From the NCBI GenBank assembly GCA_963932465.1, contig OZ010800.1, positions 97,483,307-97,547,306 on the forward strand: a stretch of DNA of 64,000 bases, read 5' to 3'. Positions 11,269 to 23,049 of this stretch are shown piece after piece. Position 1 is the stretch's first letter; each line of letters opens with the position of its first letter. Source of the DNA: Maratus speciosus (lineage: Eukaryota; Arthropoda; Arachnida; Araneae; Salticidae). Both the position numbers and the translations under genes were made by a program. A model generated the notes under the pieces. It worked only from the letters and a program-made list of their open reading frames with translations. It was not told where the DNA came from and searched no databases.

Positions 11269-11763
11269 AATTTTTAATTTTACATATGCCTGAGCATAAA
11301 ATTTCTAGTATAAAAAATGTGCTTCACTATCCATTCACAATTTTAATAAATGTGGAATCAGTTTTTTTAGATAACATGTTATCCTTTGTGTGCCCAAAAC
11401 AAAAAAACCAAGTTTCCCCTCCAACCCAACCCCTACGGGTTGAAAGGTCAAATAAAGTGTGATGGACACCTGTTTGTCTCACCTGTGGTCCTTCATTGTG
11501 TTATTAAATCCACCTCATCTCCCACTCCCTTCTTGCAAATACAGTTGTTTGCAGAACTCTTATCTTTTGGTTCAGGAATTCAATACACCTGTTTAGGATT
11601 TAAGGCAAATGTGGAAAAAATGGCTTTTATGAAGGGTAGGTGTGGCGTCTAATAGGAGTAAATTTAACATTATGTCTATGGGAAAAATTTTCGTTCCTAA
11701 AAATACGGGCCCTTAATTGAGGCGGCCCTTGATTAAGGGTGACCTTTAAAAGAAGTTTCACTG
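10967..11763 (-). mobile_element. Internally deleted pogo/Tigger-like transposon
   Basis: Left end CAGTGAAACCTCTCTGTAAG and right end AAGAAGTTTCACTG form inverted termini of about 20 bp, with subterminal GGCCCTTA-type repeats near both ends. TA flanks at 10965-10966 and 11764-11765 fit the pogo target duplication. The element is 797 bp and carries only the N-terminal part of the transposase, on the minus strand, running straight into the left terminus; the catalytic part is deleted. Confidence 0.85.
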
Positions 11764-12155
11764 TATATTAGTTTTAAGAGAAAATTTTGAGAATTTCATT
11801 CCCATGATGGAAAGTACTAATAAAAAACGACTGATTTCAAATTATTATTAAAAATATATCTTTAGAAATTATAAAAAAGAAAATCAAAAATAATGTATAT
11901 TTTCCTTTGTACTTAAAGGGGAAAGAGATATGCTAAAAGCGTTTTACTTTCAAATAACATACAATTTTCTAAATATATCTAATATTAATAATTTTAAAAT
12001 TTTAAAGCTAAATTTAGTTTTATAAAATTATTTTTCAAAATTTATAAATATGTGAATATAAATTTCAAGAAAAACAAGAAATAAATATCATGCGTCAATC
12101 CTAGATTACGAAACACTCTCAAACATATTCATAATTCTATAACAACATTTCACCA
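11764..12155. other. AT-rich unique sequence, no gene seen
   Basis: A-rich sequence with no open frame of note and no terminal repeats. Confidence 0.5.
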
Positions 12156-12159
12156 TTAA

Positions 12160-12289
12160 GGCTAATGTAAGACGAATGTCTTTTTGCTCGCTTTTTTCTG
12201 TCTTCCACCATCTCTACACCTTCTAGCATGTGTACGTATAGTGGAAAAGAGAAAGAAGCGTGCAAATAGACGTTCGTCTGACATTAGCT
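12160..12289. mobile_element. Palindromic MITE flanked by TTAA
   Basis: Starts GGCTAATGTAAGACGAATG and ends with the inverse, CGTTCGTCTGACATTAGCT, flanked by TTAA at 12156-12159 and 12290-12293. Inverted arms of about 60 bp cover nearly the whole 130-bp element (CTTTTTGC/GCAAATAG, TGTGTACGTA at the tip). TTAA targets are characteristic of piggyBac- and Kolobok-type transposases; which one is not decided by the sequence. Confidence 0.7.
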
Positions 12290-12293
12290 TTAA

Positions 12294-14021
12294 GAAGGTG
12301 AAAGTGGATATAAAAGTAAACAATTTGGAAAACGAACACTATATTTGAAAACACCATTTTACATTTGCAATCAATAGTCGGTAAAATATTCGAATTATTT
12401 TTTCCAACCCTGTTTATAGTGCATAGATTTGAACAATGTTGGGGAAAAAAGTAAATATCGTAGAAGAAAGTTCCAGATACGAAACGATTGGAAATAAAGT
12501 CTACCTTTAAAGGATGCATATAAAATTTCTTTAGGGAGCCATCTGCATATAAAAACGAATCCAAACTTTTCTTTTTCAATAGCATTACCCAAATTTGACA
12601 GCACAAATTCGCAAGATTAGTTTCCGAGAAATTTATTATTTAAGATTGAGTATATTTTAGAGGCTGTGTCCAAATTGTAGTTTGGTACTCGATTGTTGAA
12701 AGACTACAGAATTACTATGGAACTTCAATAAATGCATTATTTGTTGCCAATATGAACATTTACTCGCTTAATGTGTTTCGACTATTGACAGCCTGAATAT
12801 TTCATTAAAATGAATAAAACATATTTTTTTTTTTTCAAATTATGCTTTCCTGCACATAATAGACGGCCATTTAAACCATCATCTTCACTTTTTAAAATCA
12901 TAATTAGAAAACTACTTGAAAGAAAATTTTGAAATTGAGAATTTGGATAAAGCAGGATATAATAAATATAAATATAGAAATAAAAAATGTAAGTTGCAAT
13001 TCACATTTTTTTTCGAATATTAATTTCATAATTCATATTATAATTAAAAAAATACAAATTCAATACAATTATGTTTGGGATTTTTAGTGTTATAACCACA
13101 CACAAAATTATCACATTGAAATTATAATTTCAGGAGATATTAATAACAATATGAAAAAGTAATTTAACATTAGAAGCTCTAAATTTTGAATGTTTATAAT
13201 TCAAAGAGTTAACATTCAATTGTCTAGAAATTTCATTTCTAGGCATAGTTTGAGCCGAAGATTTAAAATGTATTTTCAAAATCAGGTGGTGCCATTAAAA
13301 AACAAAGTTATGTCTGGTTTTGATTTGTAGATGGCCCTTTTTTTTTTTTTTTTTTTTTCGATATGTAATAGAGATAAAAAGTTGTCTAATGCCTTTGTTA
13401 ATACAGTATTAAAATATTTTAACAAATATAATATATTCAGAGGTGCCGCAAAATACTTGAATATATGTATTTTTAAGTAAATTTTACGAATTTTGAAGAA
13501 TTTAGTTTAGTAGAAAAAATATTTTAAATACCAAATGCCCGTTTTTAATTTTTAAATAATACACATAAAATACTTTACAGTAGATATTAATAGTTTTATG
13601 CTGCATACCTTTAATATTTATGCTACTAAATATTGCATCTTTTAAATTCTATTTTTTAAGATTTTAACAGTATTTCGTAATAGAAAGGATAGAATAAAAT
13701 CCCCTTAATTTTAAATTAAAAACGCGGCAAACATTTTTTGGTTCTGAAAATTAATAGTCAAAAGGAGAACAGTAGGTGGTTTGAAGGACCTTGATTCAGG
13801 CTGCATATTATTGGCTGGTGTAGGGTGGCAGAGGAGGAAAAGAAGCATGTAGCTGTAGCAATGGTCTGGTGAGATGTTTCTGTCGTCAGTCAGTGCAGGC
13901 AAACGAATCGTTTGAGTAACAAATGTTTTTGTGCTGTTTTTTATTGGATTTTGTTTTATTTATTAATATGTCAGCTTGAATATTAGTATAATAATTTATT
14001 AGTTAATACTTTATCTTTAGA
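12294..14021. other. AT-rich intergenic sequence, no gene seen
   Basis: Contains a poly-T run at about 13339-13359 and several A/T-rich low-complexity tracts. The 127-codon and 69-codon minus frames at 12223-12606 overlap the MITE, have no recognisable domain and carry the base composition of their surroundings, so they are not called. Confidence 0.5.
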
Positions 14022-16244
14022 GTGGTGGCAGTTTCAAGACCAGTTCAGACCAGGCAAAAGTTAGAATGCCCAATTTTTGGGTACCCTAAACAAGTAAGTG
14101 ATATAAGTCCTCCAACTTATTATGGCATTATGAAATATTATCTTTATATCCGACATGAACTGAAACCAGACAAAACATCAAAAGAACCAACGGTGAGTGA
14201 AATACTTGATATTCTTCTTAAGAAAGTTCAATCTATTTTGTCTAAAGCATCTATTCCTGTAGTATCTCGCACACGCATTTTACAAAGGGGAAAAAACTAT
14301 CACAATAAATACAGAAGTATTTTAAGATCCAAAGGTTGAAAAGGTACAGAAAAATACGATTTAATTGCAGCAAAGTTTTTAAATGAAAGCAAACGTCTTT
14401 TTGATGTAGCAGCCTGTAAGTGCAAAGAAATTTCTGTCTGTAAGTGAGAAAAAGAAAAGAAGCACCTAATCTTGAACAAGATATTTTACTTGACCAAAGA
14501 ACAGTGAGAAAAATGTATATAAGTGGAGTCGATAAAGTTATTTCTAAGATTTTAACACAACGGAAGAGAGGAAGCAACAGGTAATACAGCAACAATTAAA
14601 CTACAAGTACAATCAGAAATTAGTAGTTAAGGCTACTAGAAAAGCTGAAAATGATGAGATTCAATCAGATCCTGAGAAAACATCTAAAGGAAACTTAACA
14701 TACAATCCCAAAAATTCTTCTTCTTCTCTTTTGTATTCAACAACAAGCGAGCAAATGCGAGTAGAACTTCCAACAGTAGCAAATGCCTGTGACCGAAGGT
14801 TTCAGACAGTGTTGCTGCGACTATGGCAAGTGCTGTTCTTAAAGATGTTGGAATGATTGCAGAGGAGAACAAAAGTAAGGTAATTGATAGTACGAAAATT
14901 CAAGGAGAGAGAGCGTATAATAGAACAAAAGAGACAGTAACAAGTATTAACCAAATTGGAGAAAATATAGATTTGTTTTTCTATGGAAGACAAAATAAAA
15001 CAATTGTGCAAGATAAAAACGGAAACAAATTTTACAAAAAGACAGTCATCAAAGTACATATTGCTTTAGTAAAAGAGCACAATTCATCCTTTCTAGGGCA
15101 TGTAAACCCTGCTTTTGGAACAGACGAAGCTATAAAAAATAGCATAAAAGCGTGCTATAATGGTAATAATCATTTGGACATATCAACTGTAACTGCTATT
15201 GGGTGTAATGGGACAGACACAAACACTGAAGTTAATAACGCTGTGATTGCTTTCATAAAAAAGTTCTAAATAGGACACTGCAATGGCTGATTTGTTTGTT
15301 CCACTTAAATGAATTGCCTTTGCGCCACCTGTTTCCTGAATTACATGGAAAACAAAAGGCCCTGATGAATTTGGAGGAGTTTTAGGCAAACAACTTGAAA
15401 ATTGTCACGAACTTCCACGGTTAAGTTCTTGCCCATACAACATAACTTTCCTAATGTTAAAATAATTGAAGATTTGAGCACACACCAAAATTGTTTACTT
15501 GAAATACGAACATAAAGCAGTGCATGCTTTCCAGATCTGTCCTTAAAAAAAACAAAAAAAGAAAACAGGAAAGTTGGCTCATTCTCGGTGGCTTACGCTA
15601 GCAAGTCGCATTCTTCGGTCATATGTTGGAACAGAGAATCTTTCCGATAACTTTAAAGCTTTAACAGAGTATGTTATGAAAGGGTCCCCATCTGTTATCA
15701 TATTAAACTTAAACCATCATGTGTAAATGGGTCCAAACATTTTTGGAGAGTGATAAAATTTTCACGTTACCTTTGTGAGCAACATCTAAAAATAATTGAC
15801 CCAGTTATTCAGAGAAATAGTTATTACGCTCACACAAAAAACGTGTTCCTCTGTACGTTCAGTGATGACAGAAAGAACAAGCAAGATTGGAAGAAAAGAA
15901 TGGCCTTCAGAAAGTTTGTTGTCCCCAAGCTCAATTTTCATGCTGGAAATTACATTGATGTGATTACGTGGGCGGATATAGCAATCACAGAGCCTCCAAT
16001 GGCAAAATGCATAGCTGATGAGGATTTAAAAATGCAATATAAGTGAAGCAAGAGAGCCGAGTTGCCATCTATAGATCTCCCTCATTTTCCCTCTAATACA
16101 CAAGCAGTAGAAAGAGTTATAAAGCTTGTGTTAGAGTCATCAACAAGTGTCTGTTGTCCTGAAGCAAGAGAAGGCTTTATTAAAGCAAAAATTGCTTCGC
16201 AAAAGATGATGACAAAATTTATGATCAAAAAATATTTTATCTAA
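14022..16244 (+). pseudogene. Pseudogene of an unnamed multi-copy arthropod protein family
   Basis: Consecutive segments in shifting plus-strand frames read as one long decayed protein. 14022-14339: VSRPVQTRQ, CPIFGYPKQVSD, YLYIRHELKP, then KYHNKYRSILRS, ended by an in-frame TGA. 14340-14586: LFDVAACKCKEI and, after a shift, LEQDILLDQRTVRKMYISGV. 14823-15269: FYGRQNKTIV, LGHVNPAFG, AIGCNGTDTNTE. 15270-15420: LQWLICLFHLNELPLRHLFP, then GPDEFGGVLGKQLENC. 15750-16046: IDPVIQRNSYYAH, FVVPKLNFHAGNYIDVI, AITEPPMAK. 16062-16244: LPHFPSNTQAVERVIKLV. I recognise this order of blocks from uncharacterised proteins present in many copies in arthropod genomes; I do not know a name or function. The GC.GT and AVER-like blocks would fit an RNase H-like transposase, but that is speculation. 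Several frameshifts and stops make it inactive. Confidence 0.7.
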
Positions 16245-16849
16245 GAATCAAGAAAACATAAAAGCCAAATAGATGTGAAACTAATAATGTAAGGGAATAT
16301 TCTAATTATTCTCTAACATTTGTTTTCTTTCAATAACGCTCGTTATTAATTAAGTCACGACATTTGTTCTATTTTCTTCAATTATAGTGAATTGTTACTG
16401 TTTATGATGCATGCTTGTGTTTAACCCCTTTCCAAAAAATCTTAAAAAAAAAAAAAAGATCCAAACAACTGGTAATTTTATTTTTATTAATAATTAGTTA
16501 TTTTAAAAAGTTTTACATATTATTTAAAAAAATGTGTTTGAACAACTACTTGTAAGCAAAAAAGTAATTACAACAGTTAAATTCAAACTGATATTACATC
16601 TTGATTTTTTTGAAAAAAAGCTCATTTATTTCACTTTTTCGAAAATTAATGCATAAATTTAGATCAATTAAACTTAATACTATTGTTGTTATAGTAAAGA
16701 AGAATCTATATATTGCTATTAAAAACAATATTTGATTTTTAAAATGTAAAAATAAAACAGTGAAAAAAAATATAATTTTATGTTAAATTTGGACTTTTTA
16801 AATTTTATTTTGCCCTATAATTTCGTTCCACCCTACTGTACATATACCA
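16245..16849. other. AT-rich sequence, no gene seen
   Basis: Possible 3' flank of the pseudogene. It holds an A-rich run at about 16443-16457 and no open frames or terminal repeats that I can pair. Confidence 0.5.
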
Positions 16850-17480
16850 CATAGTATGCAATCATTTATTTCAGCTAGAAAACGTATAACACAGTTGAAA
16901 ATTCCTCTTCAGCAGTTTGCGCGAATAAAAGCTTGAAAAGGTGCTCAAATCCTTTTGTGTAGTCCTGTATATGATTTGTAGAATTTATACACACCATGTA
17001 ATAATCAAAGAGTTTGTTCTAATTAAAAACGCATACCATAATTTAAAACGCGCTTTCAGCAATTATTGCTCATAGGCAGTTCTTCCCTGTAAATGAATGA
17101 TAAATGTTATGCACCACCTATTTCATAGCGAGCATCTTGTACTGAACCACCGTGATTTATATCAATTTCAATGTTTGAAAGAATTTAACATCATTAAAAT
17201 ACCCTGCAAACGATTTCCCAACGAGAACAAAGTAATGGCATTCTTTTCAGCGCCCCTGTAAGGGAAATATAAATATATAAATGGTACAGAGTTCATTTTC
17301 AATGGTGAACATGCCATGGTAACTCTTAATAACATGCTAGTACATAAGTTACACTTCAATCCGACGATATGTACACGGCCTCTAAAACAGACGGGATTCA
17401 GATTCAACAATGTTCGAAAGTGATTAAAATCGTGTAAAGAAATATTTATAAATGACAGAAAAATGTTCTGGACCACCTTA
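16850..17480. repeat. Diverged ~150-bp repeat, family A, locus 1
   Basis: Units marked by a CCCTGTA(T/A)ATG-like core followed by TAGAATTTATACACACCA and preceded by a CAGCAATTATTGC-like motif, seen near 16969, 17088 and 17263. The same core recurs at 23.1-25.3 kb and 30.2-31.1 kb. The spacing is about 120-180 bp with heavy divergence, so this is an old array. The 119-codon minus frame at 17168-17527 lies within it and has no recognisable domain. Confidence 0.6.
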
Positions 17481-18079
17481 AGTGTTCGATTTACGTTAAT
17501 TCTTATAATTGATTTTTCCAAAATCATATAATATCCAATTTTCTTAAAATGTTTGAATTATTTAAAATGAAAAACATGGGGTTATTATATAGCTTGATAA
17601 CAAAAGAAATAAAGATTTGAGAAACAGAGACAAGTATTTACTATTAATCATCTTTTATTTGCCTTATTAACATTTATTGTAGTGCTTACGTTCATTACAT
17701 TTTTACTCCATTCTAAATTATACATTTTACTTTCTAGATTTTTAGCTTACTTTTAAAAAAGGCATTTACGATCAAATTTCTTTTCTGGTGCATTTTAAAT
17801 TTATTTAAAGAAGATTTAGTGAAATATCGAAAAATACATCACTAAAAACGAAAGAAAAGAGATTGTAACTATTTATTTATTCAATGGGTTTATCTTTGTA
17901 ATTCCATTAAAAAAAAGTATCAAATGTTCTCCAACTTTAAATGAGATTTTAAGACTACTTAGAATTAAATATTTATGTGAATAAAAATAATGTAATTTTC
18001 AACTTTTAATTTCATTATAAATGTAATTTGTTTTATTTTTAATTCCTTACATTTTTTATTTCTGTTAAAATAGACTTTC

Positions 18080-18132
<53 letters not shown>

Positions 18133-18406
18133 AGAATTTTAAAATTCCCTTTCATACTCCCTTCTGGAGTAAATTTTGTGTATGCTCTTTTTTTTTTTTT
18201 TAAAGAAAATAATTCAAAATATTCTTTATTTTCTTTTAATCATAGATAATGATTCTTTTTTGTATAGCTTTCTATTCTTTTACTGAAGAGGAAAAATATG
18301 TAGAAGACATAGTTTTGAAAATAACACTAGAATACTTCTTAAAGGTAATAGGAAGAAAAAAAATCATTATTCGAACAATATACGACGGGTTCTCAACCGT
18401 CGTAGA
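17481..18406. other. AT-rich sequence with a long poly-A tract
   Basis: No gene seen. An uninterrupted A run of about 48 bases lies at 18083-18130. It could be a retroposon tail or replication slippage; I found no matching body or target duplication. Confidence 0.5.
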
Positions 18407-18615
18407 CCATGTCCATTTTGAAAAAAAATGAGATATTCCATTTAGGAGATGAATAAAATCTGTTTTAACCACTCCCACAGTAAACCGAGTCTGTAAACTG
18501 ATGGCATATATGGTAATATATGCGAAAATAGACACGGTTTACTGTGGGAGTGGGCAATACAGATTCCAAGCACCTTCTTAATGGACCATCTCATTTTTTT
18601 TCAAAATGGACTTGG
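18407..18615. mobile_element. Palindromic MITE-like element, ~87-bp arms
   Basis: The left arm (CCATGTCCATTTTG, A-run, TGAGAT ... CACTCCCACAGTAAACCG) is mirrored by the right arm (CGGTTTACTGTGGGAGTG ... TCTCA, T-run, CAAAATGGACTTGG). The loop is about 35 bp and AT-rich. Weaker pairing continues outward (GGTTCTCAACCGTCGTAG on the left, CCTACTAAGGATGTGACACC on the right), so the true ends may lie 20-25 bp further out. No target duplication is clear and there is no coding capacity. Confidence 0.7.
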
Positions 18616-19417
18616 CCTACTAAGGATGTGACACCTCATATGTTCTTTTAAATATTGTCCAGTATTGATCATACAGGGTGTAAACTGGTGAAATTTAAGG
18701 GGTGATAACATACGCCAAGATAAACCCTTAGTGAATTGAAAACCAGTGTGTAATCCATTTATTCTACCAACATACAAGACGTCTAAAACCGAATTAAGAT
18801 TTCCTTTTAAAGGTAACCACAATGAGAATTTTCATTTAAACCTAACCATAATGAAGATATTTCACAGACACATTGAACAGAATAGCTTACTTTCTACGAA
18901 GTATCATGGGACTAAGGAAATTAAGAAATAATTGGAAAACGTGACAAGAGCACAAATGAAAATATGGAAAGAAGGTACTATACAGCTATTTCGAAGATAA
19001 CGGAGGTCTTATTAAAGCAAGTGTGCAAAAGATGACCGTATCACCCGCGACCAAATAACCCTGCATTGCGATATTTATATTTTGTCAATATTGCATAGAT
19101 ATTCAAAGAGATTTCTGTATTACATTGGTATTACTTCCAATGTAAAGTCATTATTTCTGCAATTTGGGAGTTTCATTGCATTATTTTTAATGTAAAAACC
19201 ATATGAGACAAATATTGGTACTTCGTTGGAATTATTTCCAATTAATCAATATTGTCAAAATATTCTGTTTTTATATAAGCATATAAGTTTTTTAGCAAGG
19301 CATTTTTCAAAGTATTTAGGGGAAGAATGTTTTATAAAAGATTTTATGTGTAATGCGTAATGCAAATAGAAATTAAAATAATTATGTTGAGCTTCGAGGA
19401 AAATCTTTCACAAATAA

Positions 19418-19451
<34 letters not shown>

Positions 19452-20703
19452 TTCATAAGGAAAATTTTTAAATGCTTTTTAACAAAGGATGGCAACATAA
19501 TTTGCCAGCATTGTATCACAATTACATTCAGAAGAGAACTGCAAAAAATCAAATCGTCATCGGGGTGGACAGTTCAAATCTACTTATTTATGATGTCATT
19601 GCGAAACGCCAGCTACATTTTTGTCACGATTATAAATAGTGGTCAAATGACGTATGACAAGAAGTGTAATACTGGTCCAGATGAAGCTCATCCACATCAT
19701 TCCTTCTAATTGTACTTGTACACATCGGCAATATAGCGTGACATCCGTATAATCCAAATAGAAAAAGTGTCAATCTGTGATAATTTGTTTTATATGGCAA
19801 TTAATTTTTGAAATTTTTTATAATAAGTATTTTTATTTTTAAACTGAAAATGTATGTTTATCAAATGTTATTTTTCGAAGCACTATTAGGATTAAAAAAG
19901 AAATAATAATAAAAAATAAATAAATAAATAAAAATAAAAATAAACCTTTTTCCGTTAAATACATTCTTTTATAAGCATTAAGTGCTTATCTAGGAAACGC
20001 CTAATTTCATGATATCGCATATTTTCAGGACCGCCATCCAAAATTATTTACCCAAAAATTCCTTTTGTATTTCGTTACTGTGCAGCGGCCGCGAAAGACG
20101 ATTATGGAAAGTTTACGGAATTTTTATTAACGCTTGGCAGAAAGAGCGAGCTAGTGAATTCATTAAAAAAATATCATTTTTGCTCTTTTCTTTTTAAGCT
20201 ATGGAAACAGTAAAGAAAAAATTAAACATTATTGAATCTATCTTTTAAAGGTTCGTAAAGTCATTTCCTAAAGTATATTAATTTAAATAATATGAAACTA
20301 TTGATTGGTTAAAACGTGTTTCATAACAAATATATTATCCTCTTTATTTTATTATTTATATTTTCTGTTTTTTAGTCTTTAAAATATTTTATTGTTGCAA
20401 TTTCACAAACATATGGCCTTCTTTAGAGAGCGTGGTTTGACGGATTATCAAATACATTGTTGTTTCAATTCGTATAGAATTGTAACAATCAAGAACATTT
20501 GGGCGATTTATTACCTGCAGCAGGCTAACGGAAAAATGCTTTAAAGTTAAGTTATTAATTTATAATTAAGTACTAAAACATTAAACTGTTACAGTGTCAT
20601 CGGAAACACAACTTTGTGCATAATATCATACGATCATATCCGAAAGTGAGTTGAAAATCAATTGCAAACTCCATCTTCACATGTAAATGTCAACTTCAGT
20701 TAT
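18616..20703. other. AT-rich intergenic sequence, no gene seen
   Basis: Contains TACAGGGTGTAAACTGG at about 18674, possibly the edge of another transposon, an A run at about 19421-19449, and an AAAT-type simple repeat at about 19913-19943. Open frames of 60-73 codons show no domain. Confidence 0.45.
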
Positions 20704-21386
20704 GGGGCTCGCAGGACTCTTAAAACTTCAAAATTTTCGAAATGTTAATATTTTTATTTCTTAAACTTCTATCTTTTTCTGAACAATTTGATATATTTCT
20801 TTTCTTGAAATTCCCATTAGAACAGAAGTTCTGACTTACAGAATTATAGCCGCCAAAAGCTATGAGCAGGATATCATAAAAACTTCTGAATATTTTTCCA
20901 TGAAATTTTCAAAACGTATGTATCATGTTACTCTGTATAAACTGAACTTCAAATTTCACTTTTTATAGTTCAAAAAAAATATTATTTTAGATGATTATAC
21001 TGTTGAAAACTTCAGAATTTTGTATTAGCTAAACACAATTTTGCATTAAATATATAAAAATGATTTAAATACAAATTTATTTATGTTCAGAGTAATTATT
21101 ACAATCTGAAGTACAATTAGGCACAAACAAATTCATTCGGATGCCAAAATTTATTTTGTAATAAGCTGTTATACAAATTTTTTGTTCGACAAATATCTGA
21201 GAGTTTGCAGCCCCTGTAAACGCTAATTATGCAACTTGTATTTTTTAAATACAAGAAATGAAAGAACACATTTTCATTTTTCTTTCATCCCAATAAAAAT
21301 TGTGTTTTAAACTCATATACATTTTACGACATTAAATTTTGAAAATGGCCTCTTTTTTTCCCTTTTTCCAATTTCAAGAGTCCCAC
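20704..21386. mobile_element. Non-autonomous transposon, TTAA type, copy 1
   Basis: Begins GGGGCTCGCAGGACTCTTAA and ends with CAAGAGTCCCAC before TTAA at 21387-21390; the left flank is TTAT, a likely decayed TTAA. It aligns along its length with 27901-28896 (shared blocks include TTGAAATTCCCATTAGAACAG and GAGTAATTATTACAATCTGAAG). It lacks any coding region. The copy is more degraded at its ends than the second one. It also gives the empty site for the MITE nested in copy 2. Confidence 0.7.
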
Positions 21387-21479
21387 TTAAATAAAAGGCC
21401 GTAAAAATTTCCTATATATCAGTTTAAATATTATTTATGTAAGACAAAAGTGTATTCTAAGAAATAAATGAAATACTCT

Positions 21480-22060
21480 TGCATTATCTTTTCCGACACA
21501 GATATGATACTTTTATGATAATGGCAAATAAAAACAAGTAATCTAACATCTAACATAAGCTATAAAACCGGAATAAAAAAATTGGAAATTGAATTCACAT
21601 CTATCGATGATAAACGGAAAGATTTATTTAGTTTTATACTTGAAGGGGGAAGTAGATATTTATTAAAAGAAAAAAAAATATGACTATTTAAATGAAATAT
21701 TGAAACTGTAGTAACAAAATTTAGAATTGCGGAGTAATATTTTGAAAGTGTTTACAGAAAAAATATTTCGTTTTGGTAAGTACAGGCCACATTGGATTTA
21801 TTAAACTATTGTGATAATAGTATATCTCACTCCTTATAGATGGAAACACATTACCATTAGCCAAAAAGCAAAACAAAAAGAAAGGAATAAAGGGATCTTC
21901 CATTACCTTTTCTGACACCTTAATGATACTTTTTTTTTATTGCAGAGATAAAAGTAGGTATCGAAATGTCTCGATAAGAGGTAAAAATCCAATAAACAAA
22001 GAAAAAGAAAAAAAATGGAATCGAATTGATTTCTTTTAATGTTAAAGAAAGTGATTTATA
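21480..22060. repeat. Diverged ~415-bp repeat, family B, locus 1 (two units)
   Basis: Units marked by CATTACCTTTTCTGACACC-like and ATGATACTTTTTATGATT-like motifs near 21481 and 21900, followed by GATAAAAATCGAAT-like sequence; between them lies GGAGTAATATTTTGAAAG and a CCTTA.TGTTGATGG-like block. The same unit recurs at about 26.5-27.1 kb and 28.9-29.2 kb. The frame at 21721-21918 is part of the unit and not a gene. Confidence 0.65.
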
Positions 22061-23049
22061 TTAACATTAAACAGAATAAGCAGATATTTTTTCAATAATA
22101 ATTAAAAAAACTGAGTAGTGAAACAATTTTGACTAAATAATTTTTCCACAGGAATTAATATCTTTTAATGAGTTTGAGATTATGTCTTAAGGTATTGAAG
22201 ACATTGTTATTTTGTAAACCTATTTCAAGAAATAATTTATCATCTTGCGCAGTAATGTGGACGCATAATAGTTATGAAATTAATGTGATGAAATAAACAA
22301 GAAAAAAAATCATGCTTCAAGCATAGGTTATAAAACATTTTACAACACATCAAGAAGACTGTGAAGGAATTTCACTACTTAATGGGATAGTTTAATTCAA
22401 AATTTCTGAAGAAAATCAATTTTCATTTTTTAATATTAAATAAAAGCTTGTTTAATTGTGATTGTTTTGACACCTCATTTTTATCCATACGGCAATTATA
22501 TTGCGAGATATTTTAAATTTTGTCAATACATCCAGCGCAATTACCAACACAAATTAAAATTTAACTGGCTTTTCTCCATGTTCATATTTTCGTCACTTTC
22601 CTGTTTTAAAAACTCTAAGGCTTTTTTGCATATGAGATAGAGATTTAAACGCTTTTGTATATGTTCTTTATTATACATGTGATAAATATGCGCATGGAAT
22701 TAGCCATCAGGTTTTATGTTATTTAGAAAAAATAAAAGTATATGCCGATGTGTTAGATTTCATCGTATTACACTGTGCATATCAGTAACAAAATTATATT
22801 ACATGTATCTAAAAATCCATGCGCGGTCTTGTGTAATACATATTAGAAAATGTTTTAAAAGATTTTTGCAAAAATATGAATAATTAAAAAAGTAGCAGGG
22901 ATTTTAATAAAATCATTTTTTTTTCTTAATTTTTAATTAAATATGTATTTATTTATTTTTTTAATTTACTTTTAATTGAACATTGAAATGCAGTGAGTTC
23001 ATGAATTGAATAAAGTTTTTGAAAATAAAGAAAATTTTTGAAAAGGTAA
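22061..23049. other. AT-rich sequence, partly duplicated at 29.2 kb
   Basis: No gene seen. The block at about 22299-22360 (CAAGAAAAAAAATCATGCTTC, then a GCATAGGTTAT motif) has a diverged counterpart at about 29235-29290, extending the duplicated order described under the findings. Confidence 0.5.

Noticed and set aside
12223..12606. 127-codon minus-strand frame
   Set aside because: Overlaps a palindromic MITE, has no recognisable domain and is rich in F, I, K, C, as expected from AT-rich non-coding DNA.
14251..14595. 114-codon minus-strand frame
   Set aside because: Antisense shadow of the plus-strand pseudogene, whose blocks match a known protein order.
17168..17527. 119-codon minus-strand frame
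   Set aside because: Lies in a diverged tandem repeat; other units do not keep the frame.
18083..18130. Processed pseudogene or SINE ending in a long poly-A
   Set aside because: No body, polyadenylation signal context or target duplication could be paired with the A tract.
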